A DNA stretch of 27,500 nt from Chondrilla cf. caribensis (GCA_964020155.1 OZ026547.1:2006048-2033547), one strand, 5' to 3'. Positions 1-9,530 are shown, counted from the first letter of the stretch. Notes: generated by a model from the letters alone, not told the origin. Numbers and translations: made by a program.

Positions 1-111
1 CTGAGCTGTAACGTTCTCTGTAGTCAGTGTTCTCTTTCTCCTTGATCTCTCTTGCTTGTTGTTTCTGTGTGTTGAGTGGTGTTCTTTTATAGCATTTGGT
101 TTGAGAGTTGT
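1..111 (-). promoter_or_regulatory. Promoter and 5'UTR of a FReD gene lying off the left edge
   Basis: This segment is nearly identical to the 5'UTR/promoter of the FReD genes at 2522-2630, 7693-7800 and 21932-22040. On the minus strand it reads as a TATAAAAG box (plus positions 84-91) followed by the shared AC-rich leader. The start codon and signal-peptide exon would lie just left of base 1. It shows that the tandem cluster continues outside the window. Confidence 0.8.
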
Positions 112-167
112 GTTGCCATAGCAGTAATAATAGATCCAACTCATTGTATTAGTGAACCAGAAGAGAT

Positions 168-462
168 TCCCATTACATCAGAATATTTATATGTATGAAT
201 ACTATTAGAGGGATTTGATATTTTAGGGAATTTCTTCTTGATGTGATTAAAATCTGATGTAATTTGAATTTTATCTCTTCTTCATACAACTGGGCCTAGG
301 GTGGTGGTTTTAGGAAATGTGAATATTGTTGAACTTTGCTGTCCTGTTTACTCCAATCAGGGACACTACCCAAAGGAGTGTTATTGAGGGAATTTTATTT
401 GTACTTTACTGAGTAAGCTTTGGAACAGGAACTGTTTATGATGACTATGAATAATGTTAATG
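168..462. repeat. Dispersed repeat, copy 1, with a hairpin
   Basis: The segment matches 17935-18175, with small indels. Inside it, ATTACATCAGA (near 172) is answered by TCTGATGTAAT (near 252), which gives a terminal-inverted-repeat-like hairpin of about 90 bp. It could be a small MITE or part of the duplicated FReD flank. No coding potential is seen. Confidence 0.6.
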
Positions 463-494
463 GTTCATTTTGGTCAATGCAAAACACTTCGGGT

Positions 495-962
495 ACTACA
501 CACTCCTGGTCAGTACATTCTCCTGGTTAGACACACTCCTGGTCAGTACACACTGCTGGTTAGCACACACTGCTGGTCAGTACACACTGCTGGCATGGTT
601 AGCACACACTCCTGGTGTACACACTCCTGGTTAGTACGCACTCCTGGTTAGTAGACACTCCTGGTTAATACACACTCCTGTTCAGTACACACTTCTGGAT
701 GGTGCATACTCCTAGTTAGTACACAGTACACTCTCCTATGTATGTAGTCAGTACACACTCCTGGTTAGTACACACTACTGGTTAGTACACACTCCTGGCC
801 AGTACACACTCCTGGTCAGTACACACTCCTGATTAGTACACACTCCTGGTTATTACACACTCCTGGTCAGTACACACTCCTGATTAGTACACACTCCTGG
901 TTATCACACACTCCTGGTCAGTATGCACTCCTGGTTAGTACACACTCCTGGTTAGTACACAC
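495..962. repeat. 17-bp minisatellite (TCCTGGTTAGTACACAC type)
   Basis: About 27 imperfect copies of a 17-bp unit, mostly TCCTGG(T/C)(T/C)AGTACACAC. The same unit recurs at 17030-17112, exactly where FReD copy E is truncated, and as a short trace near 10612. Any reading frame through it is a repeat artefact. Confidence 0.92.
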
Positions 963-966
963 CCAA

Positions 967-1057
967 GATAATGTATGAAAACAGTATAATTAAACATGAG
1001 TGAGTATGAAATATAGTAAGATTGCATTCCGACTAGTTAACTGACTGTGAGTTTCAG
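967..1057 (-). pseudogene. FReD gene 3' tail relic
   Basis: The segment aligns with the 3' flank of gene B (6525-6645): shared text such as GATAATGTATGAAAACAGTA, then a degenerate version of the stop-codon region and last codons. Only the extreme 3' end of a minus-strand FReD gene remains. At about 1060 it abuts an oppositely oriented FReD relic. Confidence 0.55.
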
Positions 1058-1066
1058 TACAACTGG

Positions 1067-1189
1067 TGCATGTCTTCACAACTGAATGACATCTAACATC
1101 ATAACACAACACCAGGAGGAGAAGAAGCTGTCCTTCGAGTAACATTCACCACATATAATCACTCACTGAAGTTTGCTAAAATGATCAGG
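1067..1189 (+). pseudogene. Inverted FReD C-terminal relic
   Basis: Read on the plus strand, this gives the end of a FReD resembling copy E: CMSSQLNDI, a stop where the family has Tyr, HHNTTPGGEEAVL, then TFTTYNHSLKFAKM. It is the only FReD piece on the plus strand. The in-frame TAA (TAC to TAA) and the missing remainder make it a dead fragment. The CA microsatellite begins shortly downstream. Confidence 0.75.
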
Positions 1190-1237
1190 TGTGGAGAATG
1201 TCCTTCAATTGGTGTCATGGTTATGTCCACTGACGCA

Positions 1238-1321
1238 CATCTACACTCACACACATACACATATACACACACATACATGTATTTACACCCGCTCATACAC
1301 GCACACACGCACACACACACG

Positions 1322-1412
<91 letters not shown>

Positions 1413-1466
1413 ACAAACACACACACACACAAACACACAAACACACAAACACACAAACACACACAT
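1238..1466. repeat. (CA)n microsatellite
   Basis: A long CA tract with scattered interruptions (CATACA, CACGCA, CAAACA), longest uninterrupted between about 1337 and 1410. His/Thr or Cys/Val frames through it are artefacts. Confidence 0.97.
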
Positions 1467-1496
1467 CATATTTTGTTTATTTCTTATTGATTATGT

Positions 1497-1502
1497 TTTA
1501 TT
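1497..1502 (-). terminator. Candidate poly(A) signal of FReD gene A
   Basis: AATAAA on the minus strand, about 195 bases after the gene A stop codon, within the 3' flank shared with genes G and H. The equivalent hexamer in H is altered, so this is only a candidate. Confidence 0.35.
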
Positions 1503-1697
1503 CCCATCCCACGTAATCACTTCCTGTAATGGATCTCATTAAATTTGCACATCAAGGATTACATCTTCAATCACATCACACATAGTGAATGTACCGCAAT
1601 CTACCTAATGTTAGTGTATGTGTAGAGTTAGTTATTGTGTGTGTTTCCATTAATCCTATGATTGCACACAGTGTGTTTATGACCATTGGTTGTTGTT

Positions 1698-2521
1698 TTA
1701 GTAGTAGAAACGCAACTTCATTTGAGCAAACCTGAGGGAGAGCCAGCTATTCTTGAAAGTATACCAATTAACACCTTTATGATGAACTGTTGCACCATTG
1801 AGATAGCGTCCATTGAGGTCAGCATAATGGCAATTGTTGAACCATCCTGCCCCTCCATGTGTGGCTGCACAGTTTCCTGGATCACCATCATTGTCTCTGT
1901 CTTTAGTGCTAAAAGGTCTACCATTAACACTATGCCCAGCATGCATCATGGCATTTCCAGCAGTCCCTGTATAACCTGCTATGTTTAGTCTGTACTTTGT
2001 TCTACTGTTGCCAACAGAGAAGAAGGAATATTGAGCATATTTGTAGTTCCCTTCAAAATCAGCTAAATCAACTCTTAGTTCTGTCCTCGGACTTCTTGTA
2101 GTGAGACAGTGGATTTTCTCCAAGCCAAGCCAGTGTTCACCCTTCAGTTGTCCAAACCCTGCTACGTAGTCTGCCCAGTTCCTGTAGAAATTCTCAGATC
2201 CATCCATTCTTGACTGGAAGACTGTCCACCCTCCATTCTTCATATCACAGAAGACATTAAACGGTTTTCCACATCCAGGGTCAATAGTGTAGACTCCATC
2301 TTTCCTGCACCCATTCAGATAGGCCTCTCTACAGTCACGAGGTGTAGGGTCAGGACCTGTAGATTTGACAGACATAATATGTATAATTATAAGAATATAA
2401 TTATTTCAATACAATAAACTACATACAATTATGTATATCACCCACATTGTCCAATGACATATGCTGTAGTAGCTAGTAGAAGTATGGCAATAGTTGTTGA
2501 TCCACGACTAAAGTTGATCAT
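1698..2521 (-). CDS. Secreted fibrinogen-related domain protein, gene A
   Basis: Two exons: 2446-2521 (signal peptide) and 1698-2356 (FReD), with an 89-bp intron; the donor is T|GTGGGT and the acceptor CTACAG|GT, phase 1, so the junction makes a Cys. The product is about 244 residues. Residues 1-25 are a signal peptide with the hydrophobic core TTIAILLLATTAY. The FReD runs from about 31 to the end. It has Cys at 34, 42, 54, 62 and 109, the pair C188/C201, the GYTGTAG motif at 153-159, the Ca2+-type motif DRDND at 178-182, and NCHYADLNGRY, which resembles ficolins. One of the two Trp of the usual WWY is Gly (GGAGWF). There is no collagen, Ig or coiled-coil segment, so it is a FReD-only secreted protein. 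By family, such proteins bind acetylated sugars in innate immunity; that role is inferred here. It is transcribed divergently from the USO1 5' end at 3671. Confidence 0.9.
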
Positions 2522-2614
2522 GTTCTTGTTCCTGAGCTGTAACGTTCTCTGTAGTCAGTGTTCTCTTTCTCCTTGATCTCTCTTACTTGTTGTTTCTGTG
2601 GGTTGAGTGGTGTT

Positions 2615-2667
2615 CTTTTATAGCATCGGTTAGTGTGTGTACATGTGGGAGTTGTGTTGTCATGACA
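2615..2667 (-). promoter_or_regulatory. FReD gene A promoter
   Basis: TATAAAAG at 2615-2622 (minus strand), about 95 bases upstream of the ATG. Further upstream is the perfect 10-bp palindrome TGTCATGACA at 2658-2667. Both are conserved in the promoters of C and H, and the TATA box also in B and in the copy at the left edge. The function of the palindrome is inferred from conservation only. Confidence 0.65.
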
Positions 2668-3670
2668 ATATGGTGGTTACCTTGGTAACATACCTGATGT
2701 CTCACCATTCTTTCTGAAAGAATAACAAGTGGTTTGTGTTGTGAAAGAAGAAAGTGAATTTTATTGTATTCTTGTGTCTCCAGTGATTATTTGTAGGTTG
2801 AAAGTTCTATAAACAATTTCATATTAATTGATGCTAATAGATATTTTTCAATGAAGAAGTTGAATGTATTCAATATAATGCAAAATTGGAAGAATTGTTA
2901 TCCTTGTGGTGTAGTGGCCCTGTCTGTCTGTCTAGCTCCATTAGAACTTGTAATGTACACAACACATGTTTACTTGTAATGTTGTTGATGTGTTGAGAAG
3001 ATCTGTACATGTACTGGTTGGTATTTGTTAGTATTGTAGACTTGGGTATGTTTCCATTCCAAATTGTATCATTGATCTTCAAGTGAAATCTGCCTATTCT
3101 GTTATTGTGGTGTGTATTGTGGTACATACGGTATATATATATGTATGTGGTGTGTGTGGAGACTGTGTATTTAAACTGTGTTGTTGCTATGACAACACTG
3201 AGTAGTTCGTATGTGATGGTGCATGTGTACATTGTACATGTATGAGTACTATAATGTATGTACTTTATGTACTGTAGTGGTGGTGTGTGTGGAAGCATTT
3301 GCTATAGTTGTACTGTTACAATAGTACTGCTGGTACAGTAGGTTTAATTTATACTTACATAATTAAGTGTTTGTTCATTTGGTTCTAATTTCCAGTTTGA
3401 TGTTTAATTAATAACGCTATCAAGCACCAAGTTACCAATTTTAAAACATAATAATAATAATAATTATTATTGTTATAATGGCACCAATTGAGTTACCTAG
3501 TGATGGTCAAGTTGTAGAACCTTGCATTATAGTGTACGTATATTCAGGTGGTACAGTATGTTTAATTTATGCTTACGTAAGTGTTCGTTTATTTGGAATC
3601 GGTCTTCGAGTGCATGGGTTCTAACTGCTGCGTGAAAAAAAAGGTTCTTCATTCTACTACCACGAACACG
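2668..3670. other. Intergenic region between divergent FReD A and USO1 exon 1
   Basis: No gene is recognised. Positions 2690-3300 match 22080-22680, and the GTACATGTATGAGTACT-type part also matches 13570-13640 upstream of gene C. A short AT-rich ATAATAATAATAATTATTAT run lies near 3450. The last 120 bases, including GTGTTCGTTTATTTGG and the GGTCTTCGAGTG segment, are conserved before both USO1 exon 1 copies and are probably its 5'UTR/promoter. Confidence 0.6.
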
Positions 3671-4466
3671 ATGACTTCTCTACTGCGAGGACTGATAGGT
3701 TCTGGAGGGCAGGCAGAGGAACTGACCGGAGTGGAGTCGGTAAGAGCGAATCTGTCAAAGTGTATGTCCAGTAAACTAGAGAAAGTCCAAGAATAAGGGA
3801 TATGTTGTACAAATTTAATCATTTCATCACTTCCATGAGCTTGGTTATTTTGCATGTTTTGTACATGTTTATCTGCATGATAATTCATGCCGAATAATCC
3901 AAAATGTATCATTTTATTGAAAACTACATATATACAGCTGATTAACAATATAGTGTGTTTGTGCATGTGTGCATACGCGTGTGTGTGTGTTTGCATGTAC
4001 TGTAGTGTACTTGTACTACTATATTATATGTGTATGACATTGTATATTATATGTACGTACATATGTGTTTGTACTGTGTGCATCATCTGTAAGTGTTCAC
4101 ACGTATGTTTATTATAATGTTTCAATGTGCGTATAGGTATACATTATTTGTACTGTACATGTTTGTGCGTATGTATCATTTTATTCTGTATTTATACTAT
4201 TTACATGTAATACATTCAATGTTATATGTATATTGTTGTCTGTTGTTCTCTTGTGTCTCAGGCTCTGTTGCTACTGACCTACCTCACTAAGGACAACACA
4301 CAGATCCAGGTACCTACCTACATGTGTATACCCATGATGTCATTTATTGGGGATTTCCCCTACCTTTCAATCACACCCCTCTCCTCTTGCAGAAAATTGT
4401 TGCTTTTGAGAATGTTTTGAGCATCTGATGGACATCATCGAAGTGGAAGGATGCAGTGATGGGGGT

Positions 4467-4840
4467 TAGTGTCTGTCTGTCTGTCTGTGTGTTTGTTTGT
4501 CTGTTTGTCTACCTGTTTCCTTGTCTGTGTATTTCTCTGTTTGTCTGTCTGCTTTGTTTACTCCCTGTCTGGCAATCCTCTACTTGTCTGTCTGCACTAC
4601 TTGTGTAGCTGTATGTCTTTCTGCTAGCTTTGTCTGTCTGTTCATCAGTTTTACTGCCTGTCTATATCTATCTGATTCTCCAATTGTCTGTCTATTTGTC
4701 TGTCTATCTGTCTGATTGTCTATTTGTATGTCTGTCTATCTGTCTGATTGTCTACCTATATGTCTGTCTGTCTGATAGTCTACTTGTCTATTTGGTTGTC
4801 TGTCTGTCTGTCTGTCTGTCTACCTCTTTGTCTGTCAATC
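4467..4840. repeat. Degenerate (TCTG)n microsatellite in a USO1 intron
   Basis: Repeated TGTCTGTC/TATCTGTC tetranucleotides fill most of the intron between USO1 exons 4393-4464 and 4864-4948. Reading frames here are Cys/Leu/Ser repeat artefacts. Confidence 0.9.
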
Positions 4841-4962
4841 CTTGTTCCCTTCCTTGTTTCCAGGGATCATAGTCAAGGACTGTCTCACCATCATGCACAC
4901 CATGTTGGTTGGGAACAACTCTAACCAAGCTCTCTTCAGGGAAGCCAGGTCAGTACATAGGT

Positions 4963-5040
4963 ACAGTGGAACCTCCCTAATCCGACTCCTCTGTAATCTG
5001 AAGTTAGGTACAGTCCGACAAATAATAAGGAATGGACGAT
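4963..5040 (+). mobile_element. Possible Tigger/pogo-like terminal fragment
   Basis: After a TA at 4962-4963 the sequence reads CAGTGGAACCTCCCTAATCC, which resembles the terminal inverted repeats of Tigger/pogo (Tc1-mariner superfamily) elements. A related stretch, TACAGTCCGACAAAT, follows at 5009. No transposase and no clear second end are visible, so this is at most a fragment. Confidence 0.4.
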
Positions 5041-5378
5041 TTTAGTGTATAAAACGTGTGTACTGTGTGTAGTGTATTAATTAGTATAATGCATTTTGTG
5101 TACTGTTCGTACTGTGTGTACAGTGTGTATTTTATATACAGTATGTACTACGTACATATGTATGTCATGTATACCATGTTTACCATATTAACTATACGTA
5201 ATAGTATTTCATACTATACGTTTATATGCTGCATGTATGTACATACTTGCATACTACAGTATGTATCTGATGTATACTATTTTGACTCCTGTCTCTCTTC
5301 TCAGTCTGATACAGCATCTGGTACCATTTCTTGACCTTGACCTGACTGGTGAGTGAGAGAGTGGGATCTGTACATACT

Positions 5379-5988
5379 TGGGCGGGAATATAGGTATAAC
5401 AAATAATAAAATATTGCATGAGTTGAAAGTTGATGATATCATATGAGAGAAAACAAAACAAAGCTAAATTTGAGTATGCATTATACAGATTAATGATGTA
5501 GTTTTGATACAATGACAGTCCTATTAAAGCAATCTGGCAATCTTGTTGAATAGCGATATCTAGATCCTCTCAGACACATAATGGCAGATCGAATCAATGA
5601 AAAATTGAGTAGACATCTCATCCACTGAATGACTGATTGATATGACTGTCTTCTCTTCTCGGCAATCATGGAGGCTAGACATTTATAGAAAATCTCTGCA
5701 GATTTGCCCATGCCACCAGAGGTGCTAAAGATTACAGGTGTAAAGGAACCTTGTTCGATCTCAATTATTCTTTGTTCATAGCCTCGTCTCTTTATTCTCT
5801 CGTGATGTTTGTAGCAAGAAGGAATGGAGAACTTCTTATTCAATTGCGCGCTATGGTTAAAAACCTTAATATCGAAAAATGCGCTCTGATGTTGAACTCC
5901 CCAAAAACCTCCTGCACGAATATCAGCCCGAGCGTTGTCTTCACTGTTTGCTGTAGCGTATCTAAGGGCCACTCCTTCTGTCACATGT
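5379..5988 (-). mobile_element. 5'-truncated retroelement with C-terminal ORF fragment
   Basis: On the minus strand, from about 5985 to the stop at 5490, the frame reads ALRYATANSEDNARADI, GGFWGVQHQSAFFDIKVFN, GSFTPVIFSTSGGMG and LIRSAIMCLRGSR. I recognise this as the C-terminal part of a transposon-encoded protein family common in cnidarian and sponge genomes; the RADI/FFDIKV pattern suggests a nuclease-like fold (inference). The 5' part with any reverse transcriptase is missing. GATCTGTACATACT flanks both sides (5365-5378 and 5989-6002). The paralogous site at 11763-11776 has this 14-mer once and no insert. This supports insertion with a 14-bp target duplication and 5' truncation, as in LINE-type retrotransposition. 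Confidence 0.7.
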
Positions 5989-6245
5989 GATCTGTACATA
6001 CTGTACAGCGTATACTGTGTTGTACATGTGATCAGTACATAATGTACAGTGTGTAATGTGTTGTACATGAGATGTGTAATGTACAGTGTGTACTGTGTTG
6101 TACAAGATCTGTACATGAGATCTGTACATACTGTAAGTGTATGCTGTGTTGTGCATGAGACGTGTGTATACTGTGTTGTACAATAGACCTATACATACTG
6201 TACAGTGTGCACTGTGTTGTATAGTATACTGTACATGTGGAATGT
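5989..6245. repeat. 41-bp tandem repeat array, copy 1
   Basis: About six imperfect units of the form GATCTGTACATACTGTACAG followed by TGTGTACTGTGTTGTACATGA. It is the same unit as at 11763-12012 and 15437-16285. It lies between the USO1 exon/retroelement and the 3' end of FReD gene B. Confidence 0.9.
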
Positions 6246-6620
6246 GCATACCTACTATATAGTATCCATATACTGCTTGTTCATATGTGTGATCTGTACA
6301 GGTTTGAATGCATGTGCTGTACATATGGACTGTTATAATTGATCATGTACATCACTTGTGAGCTGTAAGTAAAAATATTTTATAATATAATTCACTGCAT
6401 AAATTTAAATATTATTTATCAATGATTCAATTATTTCATTCAGTAAATTCTATTAATCACATTAATAGGCAGAAAACAGCTAGTGAACACTTATGGTGAA
6501 CAATGAATTGATATCATTGAGAAAGATAATGTATGAAAACAGTATAATAATGAATGAGAATATTGCTGTAGTGGTGTACAATGAGTGTTTCCATGGTAAC
6601 TTAGTAGGACTGTGTTCTGA
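6246..6620. other. Spacer 3' of FReD gene B
   Basis: AT-rich sequence with no gene seen. It belongs to the spacer type also present before FReD copies F (9820-10043), C (12013-12254) and E (16286-16528): an A/T-rich stretch ending in CCATGGTTAC-type sequence and then the stop codon region. Confidence 0.6.
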
Positions 6621-7692
6621 CTAGTCTCTAGCTCTGAGTTTCATTTCAGCAAACTTCAGTGAGCGAGAGTAAGTAGCGAATGGGCACCAATAGACTCCCT
6701 CCCAGACCCTTGGTATTGTGTCATGATGGTAGATGCCATTCAGTTGTGAACACGTGCATCTCTTGTACCACCATCCTCCCTTAAAGCCTTGTGCACAGTT
6801 GCCAGACCACAAGTCATTGTCATTGTCATATGTGGAGAATGCCATTCCAGTGAGGTTATGTGCTGCAGTGCCATGCTGTATGCTGTCTCCGGCAGTACCG
6901 CTGTAGCCTGCAACCTGTACTTTGTACTTACTAGCAGCATTCCCGACCATAAAGAAGTTGTAGTAGGCGTATTTCTTATCTCCTCGGAAATCAGCCATGT
7001 CAATTCTCATTTCAGTTCTGGCAGTTCTTGTAGTGAGACAGTGGATCTTCTCCAGACCCAGCCACTGCTCACCCCAGACTGAACCGAAGCCGGAAACATA
7101 GTCTGCCCAACCTCTAGTGAAATTCTCGGATCCATCCATTCTTCTCTGGAAGACAGTGTATTGGTTGTTGCAATAAACTTTGAATGGTCTCTGGCTTGGA
7201 CAGTGAGGGTCAATAGTGTAGACTCCATCTTGAGTACATCCTCTCTGATAGACCTCCTTACAGTCACGAGGTATGGGGTTTCCAGGGTTACCTGTGTGTG
7301 TAATAGAATACCAATCCCTATCACTGTTATGTACAGTAGTTATTGCAGACACTGTCACACTATAGTTAAGACCCACTTATACGTACCTTCAGGTATTAGT
7401 TTTATGACACACATGCACAGAGGCACAGTTGCATCCACCCATACGCACACACACACACCCATACCCCCCCCCCACACACTATGTCACTACAATGTTGTAC
7501 GTAGTTGTAGTTATTAGCCTCTGCTTTAGAGTTGGAAACACAAGTGAAGTACTCTCATATGTTGTGAATTCCTACAAGTATTATACTGTAAAACATGTAT
7601 ATTGAGAGTGTGTTGTACTCACATTGTCCATATGCTGTAGTAGCTAGTAAAAGTATGGCAATAGTTGTTGATCCGCAACTAAAGTTGATCAT
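6621..7692 (-). CDS. Secreted fibrinogen-related domain protein, gene B
   Basis: Exon 1 is 7623-7692, exon 2 is 6621-7291, and the intron is 331 bp with donor T|GTGAGT and acceptor ACACAG|GT, phase 1. The product is about 246 residues. The signal peptide is MINFSCGSTTIAILLLATTA then YGQ, and the mature protein begins QCNPGNPIPRDC. The FReD is full length: RMDGSENFTRGWADYVSGFG, WLGLEKIHCLTTR, GYSGTAGD, the Ca2+-type motif DNDND with SGNCA, then GGWWYKRC and QLNGIYH, ending LKFAEMKLRARD. NFT and NLT are possible N-glycosylation sites. It belongs to the B/C/E subfamily (NPG start, VWGEQWLG), distinct from A/H. A second, solo exon 1 at 8299-8368 could splice to the same acceptor. Confidence 0.9.
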
Positions 7693-7785
7693 GTTCTTGT
7701 TCCTGAGCTGTAACGTTCTCTGTAGTCAGTGTTCTCTTTCTCTTTGATCTCTCTTACCTGTTGTTTCAGTGAGTTGAGTGGTGTT

Positions 7786-7793
7786 CTTTTATA
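7786..7793 (-). promoter_or_regulatory. TATA box of FReD gene B
   Basis: TATAAAAG on the minus strand about 95 bases before the ATG at 7692, in the same context as in genes A, C and H. The upstream palindrome seen in those genes is degenerate here (TGTTGACATGGCA). Confidence 0.65.
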
Positions 7794-7799
7794 GCATTG

Positions 7800-8290
7800 G
7801 TTAGTGGGTGTGTACATCTGGGAGGTGTGTTGACATGGCAGTATTGCATTTAATTTGCACCAAGGGACCTATCTCTGCAGCGACCTTTGGTGGATTTTGT
7901 TTAAACTATTACAATGGCACAAGGAATAATATAAATTAGTGAATATTACATTATTTTCCATATAATTTATAAACGAAGTAATTCGTACATACTCAGATTA
8001 ACCTGCTGCACCAGGATTGAATAACCTCAAGGTATTTCTAGCAGTTGAGATGACCTGCTTAATAAGGTCACCTGCTGATTTACTTGTACCTTATGCGCAC
8101 TTCACATGATTCACTTTATGTATATACACTTTAGTTGATTCCACTCCATGTACTCTTCAGATGATTCACTTCAAGTACACTTTAGATTGGAAACAATGAG
8201 TTTGAGTGATCTTCATTGGATATCCAAGCCACTTTTTTATTTTTAAATTACAAGATAACTGTAAAATGTATAATGTATTCATTGTATATC
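7800..8290. other. Intergenic stretch between FReD B promoter and solo exon 1
   Basis: No gene is seen. The element around 8045-8080 (AGTTGAGATGACCTGCTTAA with the following AAGGTCACCTGCT) recurs at 8574-8608 beyond the solo exon, so the region around exon 1 was duplicated locally. GATTCACTT occurs twice near 8110-8170. Confidence 0.5.
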
Positions 8291-8298
8291 ATACCCAC

Positions 8299-8368
8299 AT
8301 TGTTCGTATGCTGTAGTAGTTAGTAGAAGTATGGCAATAGTTGTTGATCCACAACTAAAGTTGATCAT
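8299..8368 (-). other. Solo FReD signal-peptide exon (exon 1 without its own FReD)
   Basis: On the minus strand it encodes MINFSCGSTTIAILLLTTTA then YEQ, ending in phase 1 at a donor T|GTGGGT, exactly like the exon 1 of the complete genes. No FReD exon lies between it and the gene B promoter. It could be an alternative first exon of gene B (intron about 1.0 kb to 7291) or a relic. The leader is conserved upstream, but where the TATA box should be (8455-8467) the sequence is TTTTCTTCATA, so TATAAAAG is lost. Confidence 0.75.
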
Positions 8369-8899
8369 ATTCTTGTTCCTGAGCTGTAACCTTCTCTGTA
8401 GTCAGTGTTCTCTTTCCCCTTGATCTCTCTTGTTGTTTCTGTGGGTTGAGTGGTGTTTTCTTCATACCCTTACATGGTAGTGTACTGTATACGTGTATAT
8501 AGATACGTATATTATGTAGGAGTTACTGTGTCAGTATGTTGGTATAGTACTTGAAGTACAGATGACCTGTAATAGTTGAGATGACATGCTTGATAAGGTC
8601 ACCTGCTCTTAAACCTTTACCTTCAAGTGCTTCACAAAGGGTACAATTTTCAGGAGTGACCTTATTTAGAAGGTTATCTCAAACACTAACTTCCCAAGTG
8701 ATCTTTCATTAAGGGATAATTCAGATGGGGTAATTTTGAGGGTTAATTGGTGTACTATGGCAATATTTTCGTAATTGGACCCGACAACTGTCCTGCATTG
8801 AAGTTGTATGGTTGTAGACTGTCCCGGGCAGTTTCATTGTAGCCAACAGATGTAATCTGTATATCTTATGCAGTATGTACTGCATGTGTGCACATGTGC

Positions 8900-8904
<5 letters not shown>
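8369..8904. other. Leader of solo exon 1 and unassigned sequence
   Basis: Positions 8369-8460 carry the conserved FReD leader. Beyond that I see no gene, only the local repeat at 8574-8608 and AT-rich sequence up to the CA tract. Confidence 0.5.
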
Positions 8905-8938
<34 letters not shown>

Positions 8939-9014
8939 CACACACACATGCACACACACACACACTGACACACATGCACACACACACACTGACACACACA
9001 CACACACATACACA

Positions 9015-9046
<32 letters not shown>

Positions 9047-9218
9047 GCACATGCATACACACACACTGACACACATACACACGCACACACGCATGCACAT
9101 GCACACACACACACTGACACACACACATGTACACAACACACACACACACACGTACGCACATGCACACACACACACTGACACACACACACACACGCACGCA
9201 CATGCACACACACACACT

Positions 9219-9291
<73 letters not shown>

Positions 9292-9312
9292 GCAACACAC
9301 GCACACACATGC
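8905..9312. repeat. Compound CA repeat with higher-order units
   Basis: The CA tract is interrupted regularly by CACTGACACAC and CATGCACAC blocks, giving a higher-order pattern repeated about five times between 8940 and 9225, then pure CA to about 9290. Frames through it on both strands are artefacts. Confidence 0.95.
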
Positions 9313-9530
9313 TACATTAATCAATCATCAGTAAATTGTATCCAATATGTACGGTGTTATGCATGTGTTCTGTACTCTACAGCGTGAACTGTGCTACACA
9401 TGAGGTCTATGTGTACTGTACATGTCATTGTTTTTACTTGGACACCCACATATTGTGTACATATTATACGTATATGCTCACATGGTAACATTTCTATGGT
9501 AACACATAAGGAGTGTGTTTTGTAATTATC

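Larger units (their letters stand above)
1495..3740. repeat. Segmental duplication, copy 1 (FReD A plus USO1 exon 1)
   Basis: The block is collinear with about 20700-23230. Shared parts are the FReD 3' flank, FReD exon 2, exon 1, promoter, about 600 bp upstream (2690-3300), and USO1 exon 1 with its 5' flank. The two copies differ in the FReD intron and in the segment just upstream of USO1 exon 1, where copy 2 carries extra sequence (22680-22970). Both FReD and USO1 starts travel together as a divergent pair. Confidence 0.85.
3671..5348 (+). pseudogene. USO1: USO1/p115-like vesicle tethering factor, decayed copy
   Basis: Exons with good splice sites: 3671-3739 (MTSLLRGLIGSGGQAEELTG), 4262-4309 (ALLLLTYLTKDNTQIQ), 4393-4464 (KIVAFEN, later LMDIIEVEGCSDG), 4864-4948 (IIVKDCLTIMHTMLVGNNSN) and 5305-5348 (LIQHLVPFLDLDLTG). 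These match the armadillo-like head of USO1/p115, the golgin that tethers ER-Golgi vesicles. The exons between the first and second are absent; in human p115 the second corresponds to roughly residue 190, from memory. In exon 4393 the run GTTTTGAG is one T short of the reading frame, giving a frameshift and an early stop. A retroelement sits 30 bases after the last exon and no later exons follow. Missing exons plus the frameshift argue for a pseudogene, although an assembly deletion could explain the missing exons. A better exon 1-2 pair is at 23156-23847. Confidence 0.8.

Noticed and set aside
454..651. Small frame through TPGQYTLL-like repeats
   Set aside because: It is the 17-bp minisatellite read as protein; stop codons appear as units vary.
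2870..3298. Minus-strand frame of 142 residues upstream of FReD A
   Set aside because: The related region at 22260-22538 keeps only part of the frame because of indels, so the conservation is due to DNA duplication and not coding constraint.
4497..4872. Cys/Leu/Ser-rich frames with SVCLSVCLS repeats
   Set aside because: They are the TCTG tetranucleotide repeat within a USO1 intron.
8721..9320. Long frames rich in Cys/Val or His/Thr on both strands
   Set aside because: They are translations of CA/TG microsatellite sequence; the same holds at 1159-1516, 20207-20430, 23770-24207, 25677-26084 and 26974-27355.
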